The notes: generated by a model from the sequence alone, not told the origin. A DNA stretch of 64,000 bases from Nibrella saemangeumensis (GCF_039541915.1 NZ_BAABHD010000014.1:1-64000); one strand, 5' to 3'; numbered from the stretch's first letter, positions 14,790 through 24,184 are shown. Program-made: numbers and translations.

Positions 14790-16382
14790 TTAGCTTACGA
14801 CCACAACGGGTGGCACTACTTCCGGATCATTATCGGCTGACTCTTTTTTCTTATGGGCTTTCTTAGCCGGCTTCTTCACAATGATGTCGTACAGGTCAGT
14901 CCGGCGGTCTTTTAAGATCTGGACAGAGCCGTATTCATGAAGCTCTTTTAGCAGGGATAAATCGACATCGGCAATAAGCATCATCTCACTGTTCGGCGTC
15001 GCTTCGGCTTTCACGGCATTATTGGGAAACTGAAAGTCGGAGGGTGTGAATACCGCCGACTGTGCATAATGAATATCCATATTCTGCACTTTCGGCAGGT
15101 TGCCGACGCAACCGGAGATGACCACATAACACTCGTTCTCAATAGCCCGGGCCTGGGCGCAGTTACGAACCCGATAGTACCCGTTTTGGGTATCGGTCAG
15201 GAACGGCACAAACAGGATCTGCATACCCTGATTAGCCAAAAGCCGGCTCAGCTCAGGAAACTCTACGTCGTAGCAAATCACAATTCCGATCTTACCGCAA
15301 TCGGTATCAAACGTCCGGATCTCGTTGCCGCCTACCATCCCATAGTGCCGCACTTCGTTGGGCGTAATGTGGATCTTGCGGTATTCTTCCCAGGTACCGT
15401 CCCGCCGGCAGAGGTAGCCCACGTTATACAGTTTTCCGTCGTCATCCACCAGGGGCATACTTCCCCCAATGATGTTTACATTGTAGGAAATGGCAAACTC
15501 GACCAGCTTCTGGCGCACGGGCTCGGTAAATTCGGCCAGCTTCCGGATTGCCTGCGAAATAGGCATCGCGTTGAACTCGGCCATCAACGGCGTATTGAAA
15601 AATTCCGGTAACACCAGAAAATCGGCCTTATAATCGCTGACGGCATCGACAAAAAATTCTACCTGATCGAAGATACCCTGTACGTTTTTGAACAGACGCA
15701 TCTGCCACTGCACCACACCCAGACGAATAATAGCGTCGGTATGGGGCTTTTTATCCTTTTCGTCTACGTAATAGATATTATTCCATTCCAGCAAAGTCGC
15801 GTATTCTTTCGACTCCAGATCCCGTCGCCAGTAGCCTCTGAGAATCTTCTTTACGTGAAAATCATTGGATAACTGGAACGTCAGTGTAGGATCGTAGATC
15901 TCTTTCTGCTTCACCTTGGCAATGTACTCCCTGGGTTTTAGCTCATCGGCGTACTGATTATAGTTCGGAATCCGGCCACCGGCTAGTATCCCTCTTAAGT
16001 TCAATTGCTCACAAAGCTCTTTCCGGGCGTCGTACAGCCGTCGGCCCAGTCGCAGGTCACGGTAGCCGGGATGGACGAACACTTCGACGCCGTACAGCCA
16101 GTCACCTTTGGGATTATGCGTTTTGAAGGTATACCGGCCCGTGATTTCATAGTACGTGTGATCATCGCCAAAATCATCATAATTGATGAGGATGGCCAGG
16201 GCCACGGCCACAACTTTACCGTCAACCTCTACACAAAACTGACCCTCCGGAAAAAGGTCCAGCAGTTTTTCAATTTTATTTTTCTCCCAGTATTCTCCGC
16301 CGAGCCCGCTATAGGCTTCAATCATAGCCTCCTTCAGATCGGCGTAATCATCCATTGTTAGATTACGGGTTTGTATCAGCAT
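14790..16382 (-). CDS. Bifunctional GNAT acetyltransferase / nitrilase-family amidohydrolase
   Basis: The 530-residue product fuses two enzymes. Residues 1-165 are a GNAT fold with the acetyl-CoA loop in the segment around 105-117 (HPGYRDLRLGRRLY). Residues 218-505 are a carbon-nitrogen hydrolase with the expected triad: Glu260 (LPEFF), Lys336 (EYRKIHITP) and Cys370 (IVICYDVEFPE). The tail is Lys-rich then Pro/Val-rich. Such fusions are known in bacteria, but their substrates are largely unsettled; an amide or nitrile hydrolysed beside an acetylated amine is only a guess. There is no signal peptide, so it is cytoplasmic. It lies 48 nt downstream of the threonine aldolase gene and is likely co-transcribed with it. 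Confidence 0.88.
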   Translation of the reverse strand: MLIQTRNLTMDDYADLKEAMIEAYSGLGGEYWEKNKIEKLLDLFPEGQFCVEVDGKVVAVALAILINYDDFGDDHTYYEITGRYTFKTHNPKGDWLYGVEVFVHPGYRDLRLGRRLYDARKELCEQLNLRGILAGGRIPNYNQYADELKPREYIAKVKQKEIYDPTLTFQLSNDFHVKKILRGYWRRDLESKEYATLLEWNNIYYVDEKDKKPHTDAIIRLGVVQWQMRLFKNVQGIFDQVEFFVDAVSDYKADFLVLPEFFNTPLMAEFNAMPISQAIRKLAEFTEPVRQKLVEFAISYNVNIIGGSMPLVDDDGKLYNVGYLCRRDGTWEEYRKIHITPNEVRHYGMVGGNEIRTFDTDCGKIGIVICYDVEFPELSRLLANQGMQILFVPFLTDTQNGYYRVRNCAQARAIENECYVVISGCVGNLPKVQNMDIHYAQSAVFTPSDFQFPNNAVKAEATPNSEMMLIADVDLSLLKELHEYGSVQILKDRRTDLYDIIVKKPAKKAHKKKESADNDPEVVPPVVVVS

Positions 16383-16430
16383 ATTTCACGTTTCTGTTAG
16401 TAGAGTAACACCACCGTAACCATTACCGTT

Positions 16431-17444
16431 TCAGGCCGAAAGTTGTTTCTCCAATTCAACTAAGTGTTCATCGGTGAATTCCAGATGCGTTACAAAGCGC
16501 ACCAGATGTTTGCCAAAGGTAACCGAACGAATGTTCTTCTGTTCCAGTTGTTTGACGTAATCGGCGGCCAGGATAGAGTCGTTGAGCCGGAAGATAACAA
16601 TGTTGGTATCGATCGGATAGATCTCTTCTACCTCCGGCAACCGTTCGAGCATAGCGCCAATCTTACGGGCGCGGGAGTGATCGACGCGCAGGCGGTTTAC
16701 GTGGTGATCGAGGGCGTAGATGCCCGCTGCCGCCAGAAAGCCGGCCTGCCGCCAGCCTCCGCCCATCACTTTCCGGAACCGCCGGGCCTGTTTGATAAAA
16801 TCGGCATCGCCCAGCAGCAGCGAGCCGACCGGACAACCCAAACCTTTGGACAAACAAATACTGATGGAGTCGAACAATTGGCCGTAAGCCTCGGGCGATT
16901 CGCCGGTCTCGACCAGCGCGTTAAACAGCCGGGCACCATCCAGGTGCAGTTTGAGCCCGTGCAGGTCACAGATTTGCCGGATGGCCGAAATCTCCGGCAC
17001 GGTATAGTAGCAGCCTCCGCCTTTGTTGATGGTGTTCTCAAGACAAACCAGCCGGGTATGGGGCTTATGTATATCATCGGGCTGGATATGAGTGCTAACC
17101 AGTTCCGGCGTCAGTTTGCCCCGCTTGCCCTGCGGCAGGCTGACCGATGCCAGCGCGTTGAGGGCAATACCGCCCCCTTCGTAGAGGTATACGTGCGAGA
17201 GTATATCGCAGATGATATCATCGCCGGGGCGGGTGTGTGTCCGGATGGCCAGTTGGTTGGTCATGGTGCCCGATGCACAGAACAGGGCCGCTTCCATACC
17301 GAACAGCTTGGCCGCCTTAGCCTCCAGGGCGTTTACGGTCGGGTCGTCGCCAAAAACATCATCGCCAACTTCGGCGGAGAACATAGCCTCCAGCATCGCC
17401 GGAGTGGGTTTGGTTATCGTGTCGCTTCGTAAGTCAATAATCAT
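16431..17444 (-). CDS. ltaE: Low-specificity L-threonine aldolase
   Basis: This PLP enzyme (337 residues, usual length) cleaves L-threonine or allo-threonine to glycine and acetaldehyde. It opens with IDLRSDTITKPTPAM and DDVFGDDP, typical of the beta-eliminating lyase/threonine aldolase family. The PLP lysine is Lys200 in SICLSKGLGCPVGS, Asp169 (HLDGARLFNAL) contacts the pyridine nitrogen, and His84 is the usual stacking residue. It is first in a two-gene minus-strand unit with the GNAT-nitrilase fusion. Some relatives act on other beta-hydroxy amino acids, so exact specificity is open. Confidence 0.9.
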   Translation of the reverse strand: MIIDLRSDTITKPTPAMLEAMFSAEVGDDVFGDDPTVNALEAKAAKLFGMEAALFCASGTMTNQLAIRTHTRPGDDIICDILSHVYLYEGGGIALNALASVSLPQGKRGKLTPELVSTHIQPDDIHKPHTRLVCLENTINKGGGCYYTVPEISAIRQICDLHGLKLHLDGARLFNALVETGESPEAYGQLFDSISICLSKGLGCPVGSLLLGDADFIKQARRFRKVMGGGWRQAGFLAAAGIYALDHHVNRLRVDHSRARKIGAMLERLPEVEEIYPIDTNIVIFRLNDSILAADYVKQLEQKNIRSVTFGKHLVRFVTHLEFTDEHLVELEKQLSA

Positions 17445-17654
17445 ACGTATCCCGGAATAGGGTTCCGGTTTTCAAAGGCTTGTAATCAGCCCCGGAATCC
17501 AATCGCTTCGGCGATCCGATCCGGGGTACGTGCAAATTTCAGCGTAATTGCGGTGCAAAAAAAGCATTCTTCCCGAATATGGCCGGCTGCGCTGCGGGTC
17601 GCTTCTTGAGAACCTACCGCTTATTTTGTAAATTGCATTGAAATCAGAAAGAGT

Positions 17655-18554
17655 ATGAAAGACCTTATTCACTATGCCATACCCGGTTTTGTGATTCTGC
17701 TGACTGCCGAGGTCATTGCAACGGCCATTCAGAAGAAAGATTTCTACGAAACCAAAGACACCGCCAGCAGCCTGTCTATGGGCATCGGGAACGTTATTGT
17801 GGGCCTGGTTGGTAAAATTCTGGTGTTTGGTGCTTACTCGCTCGTGTATCAGTTCCGGCTGTTCGACCTGCCCGCCGACCAGTGGTGGTACTGGGTGGTG
17901 CTGTTTTTTGCCGATGATTTTACCTACTACTGGTTTCACCGCACCAGCCACGGCAGCCGGTATTTCTGGGCGTCGCACGTCATTCATCATTCGTCCCAGA
18001 AGTATAACCTGGGTACGGCCCTGCGCCAAACCTGGACGGGTACTATCAGCGGCTCCTTTCTGTTCTGGCTCTGGTTGCCCCTGCTGGGGTTCCATCCGGC
18101 GGCTGTTATGGCCATGCAGGCCATTAGCCTGCTGTACCAGTTCTGGATTCATACCGAGTTCATCAACAAGTTTCCGGCCCCTATTGAGTTTATCTTCAAT
18201 ACGCCTTCGCACCACCGTGTACACCATGCTTCGGATCTGAAATACCTGGACAAGAATCACGCCGGGGTGCTCATCATCTGGGACCGGATGTTTGGTACAT
18301 TTGAGCCGGAGGTGGAGCGTCCGACTTACGGCCTGACCAGGAATATCAATTCCTATAATCCCGTCCGGATTGCTTTTCACGAGTGGGCTGATATGCTGCA
18401 CGATGTAAGACATGCCGGCTCCCTGCGTAATGCGCTGGGGTACCTGTTTGGTCCTCCGGGCTGGAGCCACGACGGCAGCCGTAAAACCACCAGGCAGTTA
18501 CGGGACGAAGCCCGGCAACGGCAGCCGGAACCGCAGGAAAAACAACTGGCGTAA
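17655..18554 (+). CDS. Fatty acid hydroxylase / sterol desaturase family membrane protein
   Basis: The 299-residue integral membrane protein has hydrophobic segments near residues 8-25, 40-70, 77-90 and 130-165. It carries the di-iron histidine clusters of the family: HRTSH (95-99), HVIHH (108-112) and HHRVHH (186-191), with His166 between. Family members hydroxylate or desaturate fatty acids, sterols or carotenoids using O2. The substrate cannot be read from sequence; a lipid tail is likely. The C-terminal 35 residues are hydrophilic and Gln/Arg/Glu-rich. It has no obvious operon partner: the upstream gene is divergent and the downstream histidine kinase gene is convergent, 19 nt away. Confidence 0.88.
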   Translation: MKDLIHYAIPGFVILLTAEVIATAIQKKDFYETKDTASSLSMGIGNVIVGLVGKILVFGAYSLVYQFRLFDLPADQWWYWVVLFFADDFTYYWFHRTSHGSRYFWASHVIHHSSQKYNLGTALRQTWTGTISGSFLFWLWLPLLGFHPAAVMAMQAISLLYQFWIHTEFINKFPAPIEFIFNTPSHHRVHHASDLKYLDKNHAGVLIIWDRMFGTFEPEVERPTYGLTRNINSYNPVRIAFHEWADMLHDVRHAGSLRNALGYLFGPPGWSHDGSRKTTRQLRDEARQRQPEPQEKQLA

Positions 18555-18573
18555 GCACCCGCTGGGATAGCAC

Positions 18574-20088
18574 TTACACGGGCAGATACACCCTGAAGGT
18601 AGCGCCCTCGTCGGGCTGGCTGCTGGCCGTGATGTGACCTTTATGATTATCGACTACTTTTTTGCAGATGGCCAGTCCAATACCGGTGCCGCTGTATTCG
18701 CTGCGGTTATGCAGGCGCTGGAAAACCTGAAAAATACGATCCAGGTATTTTTCGTCGAAGCCGATGCCGTTGTCGATGACACTGATCTCGTAAAACTCCC
18801 TATCCAATTCCGAAGGCGAAGCGTCCGGAATAGTCTGTCCCCGGATCTGGCGGCATTCGATCCGCACAACTGGTTGTATGTCCGGCTGGTTGAACTTCAG
18901 GGCGTTGCTGATCAGGTTCTGGAACAGTTGCCGCAGCTGAAGCCGGTCGCCCTGGACAGTGGGTAAGGCATCAGTTTTGATTTCTGCTTTCTTGTCCTGA
19001 ATGGTTACTTCCAGATCGGTCAGCACCTCCTGCACAATGGTCTGGAGCGAAATAAGCTGGAAAGAGTCCTTTTTACTCGATACCCTCGAATACGTCAGCA
19101 AATCCTGAATAAGGATCTGCATCCGCTGGGCCGCGTCCTGCATGCGCCGGAGCAGGTTGAGATGACCATCACTTACCTGCCCGCTTACCTGATTCTCCAG
19201 CATCTCCCCGAACGACTGAATCTTGCGCAGGGGCTCCTGCAGGTCGTGAGAGGCTACGTAGGCAAACTGTTGCAGGTCACTGTTGGAGCGCGTTAACTCT
19301 TTATTGCTATGCTCCAGATCCTGCTGGTACCGGCGGAGGGTGGTGATGTCGCTGGCCGAGACCACAATGCCATCGCCAAACTTGGCGAGGGCCAGACTGT
19401 ACCAGCGGTTACCAATGCAGTATTCGACGCCGTACGGGTGTCCCTTGGCGATAAGTTCTTCCAGGCGGGCAAATGCGTCCTTATCCTGGAGCACGGGAAA
19501 CAAAGACAGAATGGTCTGATTCAGGATCTGGTCTACGGGCTTGTTCAGCCACTGGGCCGTCATCTGATTAACCAGCGTAATCTTCATGTCTGTCAGGTTG
19601 CCGTTGCCGTCCCGGATGGCTTCACAGCAGGCCAGGGCGCTCAGGGAGGTATCGGTTACCCGCTGCAGAAGCTCTGCCTGTTGCTGACGCGACATTTCGG
19701 CTTCCTTAATGCCGGTAATGTCATTATAGGAAACAACCACGCTGTCTTCTAGCTTCACCACCGAGATGTCGAGCCAGGCCGGTTGAGAGCGGGTAGGCAG
19801 CGGATACTGTAATTCTGTCCTGTAGGGCTGGCCGGTTTCAATAACCTTCTTGTACTGATTGACCAGATTCGTCTGGGCATCATCCAGCGGGAACTCACTA
19901 AGCCGGTGCCCGAGGAACGCTTCGGCAGAGGTTCCTAAGTCCTGCTCGACAATGGCGTTCATCAAAACCACCTGAAAATCGATAATGTCACCGCTTTCAT
20001 TACGAATGCTCTGGTACACCGCCACTCCATTGAGCGACGAGTCTAATACTCCCTTCAGAATGTCGATGGGGGCTATGGTACCTTGCAT
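18574..20088 (-). CDS. PAS-PAS sensor histidine kinase
   Basis: The 504-residue soluble kinase has two PAS-like sensor domains (residues 8-128 and 145-250), a short coiled coil (252-275), and a HisKA domain with phospho-acceptor His281 in FAYVASHDLQEPLRK. An HATPase domain follows: N box with Asn391 and Asn395, DNGIGF (439-444) and GTGIGLAI (467-474). There are no transmembrane segments, so it senses a cytoplasmic signal such as redox state or a ligand. The pair CC at 154-155 in PAS2 could be redox-active, but this is speculation. No response regulator lies next to it. Architecture resembles phytochrome-like or bacteriophytochrome-derived kinases common in Cytophagales. Confidence 0.88.
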   Translation of the reverse strand: MQGTIAPIDILKGVLDSSLNGVAVYQSIRNESGDIIDFQVVLMNAIVEQDLGTSAEAFLGHRLSEFPLDDAQTNLVNQYKKVIETGQPYRTELQYPLPTRSQPAWLDISVVKLEDSVVVSYNDITGIKEAEMSRQQQAELLQRVTDTSLSALACCEAIRDGNGNLTDMKITLVNQMTAQWLNKPVDQILNQTILSLFPVLQDKDAFARLEELIAKGHPYGVEYCIGNRWYSLALAKFGDGIVVSASDITTLRRYQQDLEHSNKELTRSNSDLQQFAYVASHDLQEPLRKIQSFGEMLENQVSGQVSDGHLNLLRRMQDAAQRMQILIQDLLTYSRVSSKKDSFQLISLQTIVQEVLTDLEVTIQDKKAEIKTDALPTVQGDRLQLRQLFQNLISNALKFNQPDIQPVVRIECRQIRGQTIPDASPSELDREFYEISVIDNGIGFDEKYLDRIFQVFQRLHNRSEYSGTGIGLAICKKVVDNHKGHITASSQPDEGATFRVYLPV

Positions 20089-20188
20089 AAGCGGTCGGAA
20101 GACTAATAAGGCCGTATCTGTAAAATTAACGGCAAATTATATGTACTGGATTAGGTCGCTGAAAATCTGATTTACTGGGAAATACGGG

Positions 20189-20497
20189 TCAGAATTTATC
20201 TTTGTAAGCCGGATGAACAACGTCGACGTAATCCCGGTGCCGTTTTAAATACGTGCTCACAAACGGGCAAAGCGGAATAACCTGCAGGTTGTGCTGGCGA
20301 ACATACTCAAGGGTTTCTTTTACCAGCCGGCTGCCAATACCCTGGCCCTCCAGTTCCAGCGCTACTTCTGTATGCGTCAGCACCAGCGTGTTGTCATCGT
20401 AAGGCTGATACTCTACAACCGATAATTTACCGTCGGTGAGCATTTCAAACCGGTTTTCGGCGGTGTTATTTTGAACGGTGGCGTTATCCAGGTTCAT
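20189..20497 (-). CDS. Small GNAT-like N-acetyltransferase (YjdJ/NATD1 type)
   Basis: I start the gene at the ATG at 20497 (MNLDNATVQNN, 102 residues), because the longer frame from 20572 only adds a leader and comes within 30 nt of the divergent gene start at 20603. The core matches the short GNAT-like family: F(E)MLTDGKLSVVEYQ, LTHTEVALELEGQGIGSRLV with the acetyl-CoA binding loop, and VIPLCPFVSTYLKRH with the family cysteine. These proteins are cytoplasmic and their acceptor substrate is mostly unknown. The gene stands alone, between the histidine kinase and the divergent molybdenum hydroxylase operon. Confidence 0.85.
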   Translation of the reverse strand: MNLDNATVQNNTAENRFEMLTDGKLSVVEYQPYDDNTLVLTHTEVALELEGQGIGSRLVKETLEYVRQHNLQVIPLCPFVSTYLKRHRDYVDVVHPAYKDKF

Positions 20498-20602
20498 ACG
20501 TACGTAATTTACAAGTTGAACCGGTGAATTAATGAAAATGTTTGCGCTTGATAAAATCTCGCAAAATCCCAATCTTTACCCATTTCTAACCAACATTTCT
20601 GT

Positions 20603-21088
20603 ATGGCCTCTATTTCGTTGACCGTCAACGGCAAAAAACATACCCTTGATACCGATCCCCAGATGCCCCTCTTGTGGGCCGTCCGGGACGTTATCGGGCT
20701 GAAGGGTACCAAGTTTGGTTGTGGCATGGCTCAGTGCGGAGCCTGCACCGTTCACCTCGATGGGCGGCCAATTCGTTCGTGTGTAACACCGGTATCGGCC
20801 GTCGCCAATAAGAAGATTACGACTATCGAAGGCATTGGTACCGAAGCAAATCTACACCCGGTTCAGAAAGCGTGGATTGACGAGCAGGTACCGCAATGCG
20901 GCTACTGCCAGTCGGGCCAGATCATGGCCGCGGTAGCCCTGCTGAAAGACAAGCCCAACCCCACTGACGCTGACATTGATACGGCCATGCGTGGGCATAT
21001 TTGCCGCTGCGGTACCTACAGCCGCATCCGTAAAGCCATTCACACGGCCGCTACCATGACCAAAGAAACCGCTTCTACCGGAAAATAA
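20603..21088 (+). CDS. 2Fe-2S subunit of a molybdenum hydroxylase (isoquinoline 1-oxidoreductase alpha type)
   Basis: The 161-residue subunit carries two [2Fe-2S] clusters. The ferredoxin-like cluster uses Cys40, Cys45, Cys48 and Cys60; the second uses Cys99, Cys102, Cys134 and Cys136 (CGYCQSGQ and ICRCGTY). It passes electrons from the molybdenum site of the next gene product to an acceptor. It has no signal peptide, so it probably leaves the cytoplasm bound to the Tat-exported large subunit. Stop and next start are 3 nt apart (TAA GCT ATG), which indicates coupled translation. Length and layout match IorA-like proteins; the real substrate (aldehyde, N-heterocycle or other) is not determined. 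Confidence 0.9.
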   Translation: MASISLTVNGKKHTLDTDPQMPLLWAVRDVIGLKGTKFGCGMAQCGACTVHLDGRPIRSCVTPVSAVANKKITTIEGIGTEANLHPVQKAWIDEQVPQCGYCQSGQIMAAVALLKDKPNPTDADIDTAMRGHICRCGTYSRIRKAIHTAATMTKETASTGK

Positions 21089-21091
21089 GCT

Positions 21092-23287
21092 ATGAATTCA
21101 ACTCCCCCCATAGATCGCCGTTCGTTCCTGAAAGCCGCCGGGCTTACCGGGACGGGCCTGTTTCTGGGCTTTTCGGCGAGTGCCAACGGTACACCGGCCC
21201 TGACCAACCTGAGCCACGATCCCAAAGCTGTTCTGTCGTTTGAACTGCACCCATTTATCGTGATTGATAATGCAGGCACGATCACCCTCATTAACCACCG
21301 TCCCGATATGGGGCAGGGCTCCTGGCAGGCTGTTCCGACCCTGATTGCCGAAGAACTGGAGGTTGGCCTGGATCAGATACAGATTAAGCAGTCGGACGGG
21401 CTGCGCAAGTACGGCGACCAGTTATCGGGCGGCAGCAGCACCGTCCGGACCGGCTGGAAGCGACTGCGCGAAGCTGGCGCGGCTGCCCGTGAGATGTTCC
21501 GGCAGGCAGCCGCTACCCGCTGGAATGTACCACTGGCTGAGTGTTATGCGGAGAAAGGGACTATCAAACACAAACCGTCGGGTAAAGCGTTGGCGTACGG
21601 CGAGTTGGTCGATGAGGCCGCTAAGCTGCCGGTACCCAAAGATTTGAAGTTAAAGGCAAAAAAAGAGTTTAAGCTGATCGGTAAAAGGGCTCCCCGGCCT
21701 GATATTCCGCAGAAGGTAACCGGACAGGCGGTGTTCGGGATGGATATAGAAGTGCCCGGTATGCTCTACGCCAGTATGGAGCGTCCGCCGGTCATTCACG
21801 GCAAGATTGTTTCGATTGACGATAGTCAGGCGAAAAAGATCCCGGGCGTAAAAGCGGTCATCAAAGCCGAACGCCCGATGCCGCACCGCACCTCCGAAGC
21901 CGTAGCCGTGGTAGCCACCAGCTACTGGGCAGCCCTGCAGGGCCGCCGGGCCCTGAAGATCCAGTGGGATAATGCCGGCTACGACCAAACCATGACTACG
22001 GCGCGGTATTACAATGAACTGCGGGGAAAAGCCAGCCAGCCAGTAGCTCCCTACAACACTATAGGTGACTTTAAGGCTGCTTACGAAGCGGCTCCCAAAA
22101 AACTGGAGGGCTTTTACGAGACCCCATTTATGGCCCATGCACCTATGGAGCCCGAAGTGGCCGTTGCGCACGTAAAAGACGACGGCACCTGCGAAATCTG
22201 GGCACCGGTGCAGGGCCCTGATGCCGCCATTCAGCAGGTAGCCGGCTACCTGAAAATTCCGAACGAGAACGTGAAAGTAAACGTACCCTTCCTGGGCGGA
22301 GCATTTGGCCGTAAGGCGTACCTGGATTTTGTGCTGGAAGCCGTCAGTGTCTCCAGGCAGGTAAAAGCTCCGGTCAAGCTGGTCTGGACGCGGGAAGACG
22401 ACATCACGCAGGGACCGTACCGGCCGGGTATGCTCAGTGCCATGCGTGGGGCCGTCGATGCGCAGGGGGATCTGGTGGCGTTTGAGCATAAATTGATTGG
22501 TGAGTCCATTCAGCGGCAGGTGTTCAAATCGCCCCTCGGCGAGAAGGCCGACGACTGGGCCGGCGAAAGCATCAATCAGGAAGAAAGCCCGTACGCCTTT
22601 CCTAACGCCAACATCGGCTGGCGCACCGTAGAAACCGATATTCCCATTGTCTGGTGGCGGTCGGTGTACCCGTCGAACAGCTCATTCGGACACGAGTCGT
22701 TTATAGACGAACTGGCGCATGCGGCTGGTAAAGACCCGCTGGCGTTCCGGTTAGCCTTATTAGAGAAGAAAGAAGGCGACGTAGCGAAGCGGTTCGTCCA
22801 TGTATTAAAGACCCTCCGGGAGAAAGCCCGCTGGGATCAGCCATTAGCGGCCGGTGCCGGTAAAGGTGTGGCGGTGGCCCGTTCCTTTGGCAGTATTTGT
22901 GCCCACGCCTTTTTTGTGTCAAAGAAAGGCAATGGCGTAGCGATCGACCGCGTGGTATCGGTGCTCGACTGCGGGATGTATGTAAACCCGGACAATGTGC
23001 GGGCCCAGACAGAAGGGAACATCGTATACGGACTAACGGCAGCGATCAAAAACGGCATCACCTTTACCAATGGCCGGGCTGATCAGACCAACTTCCACAA
23101 CTTCCCGGTGTTGCGCCTGGACGAAATGCCGCCGATCATTGATATTCATATCATTGAAAACGAAGAAGCACCCGGTGGTGTAGGCGAACCTGGCTTACCG
23201 CCCGTAGCCCCGGCGCTCTGCAACGCTATTTTCTCCGCTACGGGTAAACGGATTCGTAAATTACCTTTTGACCTAAACGCTGTGTAA
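21092..23287 (+). CDS. Molybdopterin-binding large subunit, xanthine dehydrogenase family (IorB-like)
   Basis: The 731-residue protein starts with a Tat signal (RRSFLKAAGLTGTG, residues 9-22), so the folded cofactor-loaded enzyme is exported to the periplasm. The body shows the family pattern: GQGSWQAVPTLIAEEL, GGSSTVRTGW, two substrate-channel/Mo regions (LGGAFGRK and YVNPDNVRAQTEGN) and the catalytic base Glu699 in GVGEPGLPP. It hydroxylates an aldehyde or a nitrogen heterocycle, taking oxygen from water. There is no FAD subunit, as is usual for the isoquinoline 1-oxidoreductase type, so electrons go to a respiratory chain carrier. It is coupled to the 2Fe-2S subunit upstream. No XdhC-like maturation factor is visible nearby. 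Confidence 0.9.
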   Translation: MNSTPPIDRRSFLKAAGLTGTGLFLGFSASANGTPALTNLSHDPKAVLSFELHPFIVIDNAGTITLINHRPDMGQGSWQAVPTLIAEELEVGLDQIQIKQSDGLRKYGDQLSGGSSTVRTGWKRLREAGAAAREMFRQAAATRWNVPLAECYAEKGTIKHKPSGKALAYGELVDEAAKLPVPKDLKLKAKKEFKLIGKRAPRPDIPQKVTGQAVFGMDIEVPGMLYASMERPPVIHGKIVSIDDSQAKKIPGVKAVIKAERPMPHRTSEAVAVVATSYWAALQGRRALKIQWDNAGYDQTMTTARYYNELRGKASQPVAPYNTIGDFKAAYEAAPKKLEGFYETPFMAHAPMEPEVAVAHVKDDGTCEIWAPVQGPDAAIQQVAGYLKIPNENVKVNVPFLGGAFGRKAYLDFVLEAVSVSRQVKAPVKLVWTREDDITQGPYRPGMLSAMRGAVDAQGDLVAFEHKLIGESIQRQVFKSPLGEKADDWAGESINQEESPYAFPNANIGWRTVETDIPIVWWRSVYPSNSSFGHESFIDELAHAAGKDPLAFRLALLEKKEGDVAKRFVHVLKTLREKARWDQPLAAGAGKGVAVARSFGSICAHAFFVSKKGNGVAIDRVVSVLDCGMYVNPDNVRAQTEGNIVYGLTAAIKNGITFTNGRADQTNFHNFPVLRLDEMPPIIDIHIIENEEAPGGVGEPGLPPVAPALCNAIFSATGKRIRKLPFDLNAV

Positions 23288-23292
23288 CCAAT

Positions 23293-24009
23293 ATGATGAG
23301 AAAAAGCCTGATTATTTTGATGGTTGTAACCGCCGGCTGGCTGATAGCCGCCCGGCAGGGAACACCGACCATAGCGGGTGCCTGGCGCGAGACGAACGCG
23401 GTTGGCGGACCCGCTACCATGCTGATTGCTTCTGACGGTTACCTGATGCAGACGGATTACCGCCCAAATGAATTTGTGAGCACCAGGGGCGGAGCCGTTC
23501 AGCAAAACGGTAAAGTAATGAATCTGCTGGTGGAGTTTGATACGAAAGACAGCACCCGCATTGGCGGTTCGGAAAGCTACGAACTGGCGTTCTCCGGCAA
23601 CAAAATGACGCTATTGGGTCGCGGTGGCCGCCGAACCTTTGAGCGGGTTGATCAGCCATCCACTCAAACGCCCCTGGCCGGCCTGTGGCGGATTACCGGC
23701 CGGGCTGGCGACGATGGTCAGGTAACGACTATGCAGCGTGGCCCACGCAAAACGCTGAAACTCCTGACCGGCACCCGCTTCCAGTGGGCGGCTATTAACC
23801 CCCAGACGAAGTTGTTTGCCGGTACGGGGGGGGGAACCTACACGTTAAAAGATGGTAAGTACACTGAGACAATCGACTTTTTCTCCCGCGACAACAGCCG
23901 GGTTGGCAAGTCGCTGACTTTTGATGCTGAGTTAAAAGGCAACGACTGGTTGCACCGGGGGCAGAGTTCTACCGGCGGTAAAGTCAATGAAGTCTGGAGT
24001 CGGGAGTAA
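23293..24009 (+). CDS. Small secreted lipocalin-like protein
   Basis: The 238-residue product has an N-terminal signal or membrane anchor (MMRKSLIILMVVTAGWLIA). It then shows two repeated beta-rich halves, each opening with a GAWR/GLWR motif (about residues 30-120 and 130-236). The second half ends in WLHRGQSSTGGKVNEVW, the pattern of small lipocalin-like proteins such as DUF4488. It begins 5 nt after the molybdenum hydroxylase large subunit, so it is in the same operon and probably periplasmic. A role in binding a substrate or hydrophobic ligand is possible but not shown. I do not recognise a named family with certainty. Confidence 0.7.
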   Translation: MMRKSLIILMVVTAGWLIAARQGTPTIAGAWRETNAVGGPATMLIASDGYLMQTDYRPNEFVSTRGGAVQQNGKVMNLLVEFDTKDSTRIGGSESYELAFSGNKMTLLGRGGRRTFERVDQPSTQTPLAGLWRITGRAGDDGQVTTMQRGPRKTLKLLTGTRFQWAAINPQTKLFAGTGGGTYTLKDGKYTETIDFFSRDNSRVGKSLTFDAELKGNDWLHRGQSSTGGKVNEVWSRE

Positions 24010-24026
24010 GTAAATTATTAAACGGT

Positions 24027-24063
24027 AAAAAAGGCGCAGTAACTCAGTACGGCGCCTTTTTTT
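24027..24063 (+). terminator. Rho-independent terminator of the molybdenum hydroxylase operon
   Basis: An 11-bp stem AAAAAAGGCGC (24027-24037) / GCGCCTTTTTT (24052-24062) with a 14-nt loop and a T-run lies 18 nt after the stop at 24009. Confidence 0.8.
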
Positions 24064-24184
24064 ATGTGGCAACCCGGAGGATGGTTTACCGTCAGGTGCT
24101 TTTTATAAAAAATTAAAACAATTCTGCGCTCTATAGTTTTTATAGGGAAGTGTTCACATTTATGTTATCCAATCTCTAAAAGTT

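Noticed and set aside
16464..17432. A 322-residue plus-strand frame opposite ltaE
   Set aside because: Antisense shadow; the minus frame has the PLP lysine and the full threonine aldolase pattern.
17472..18470. A 332-residue minus-strand frame opposite the fatty acid hydroxylase gene
   Set aside because: It matches no family pattern, while the plus frame keeps all histidine motifs of the hydroxylase family.
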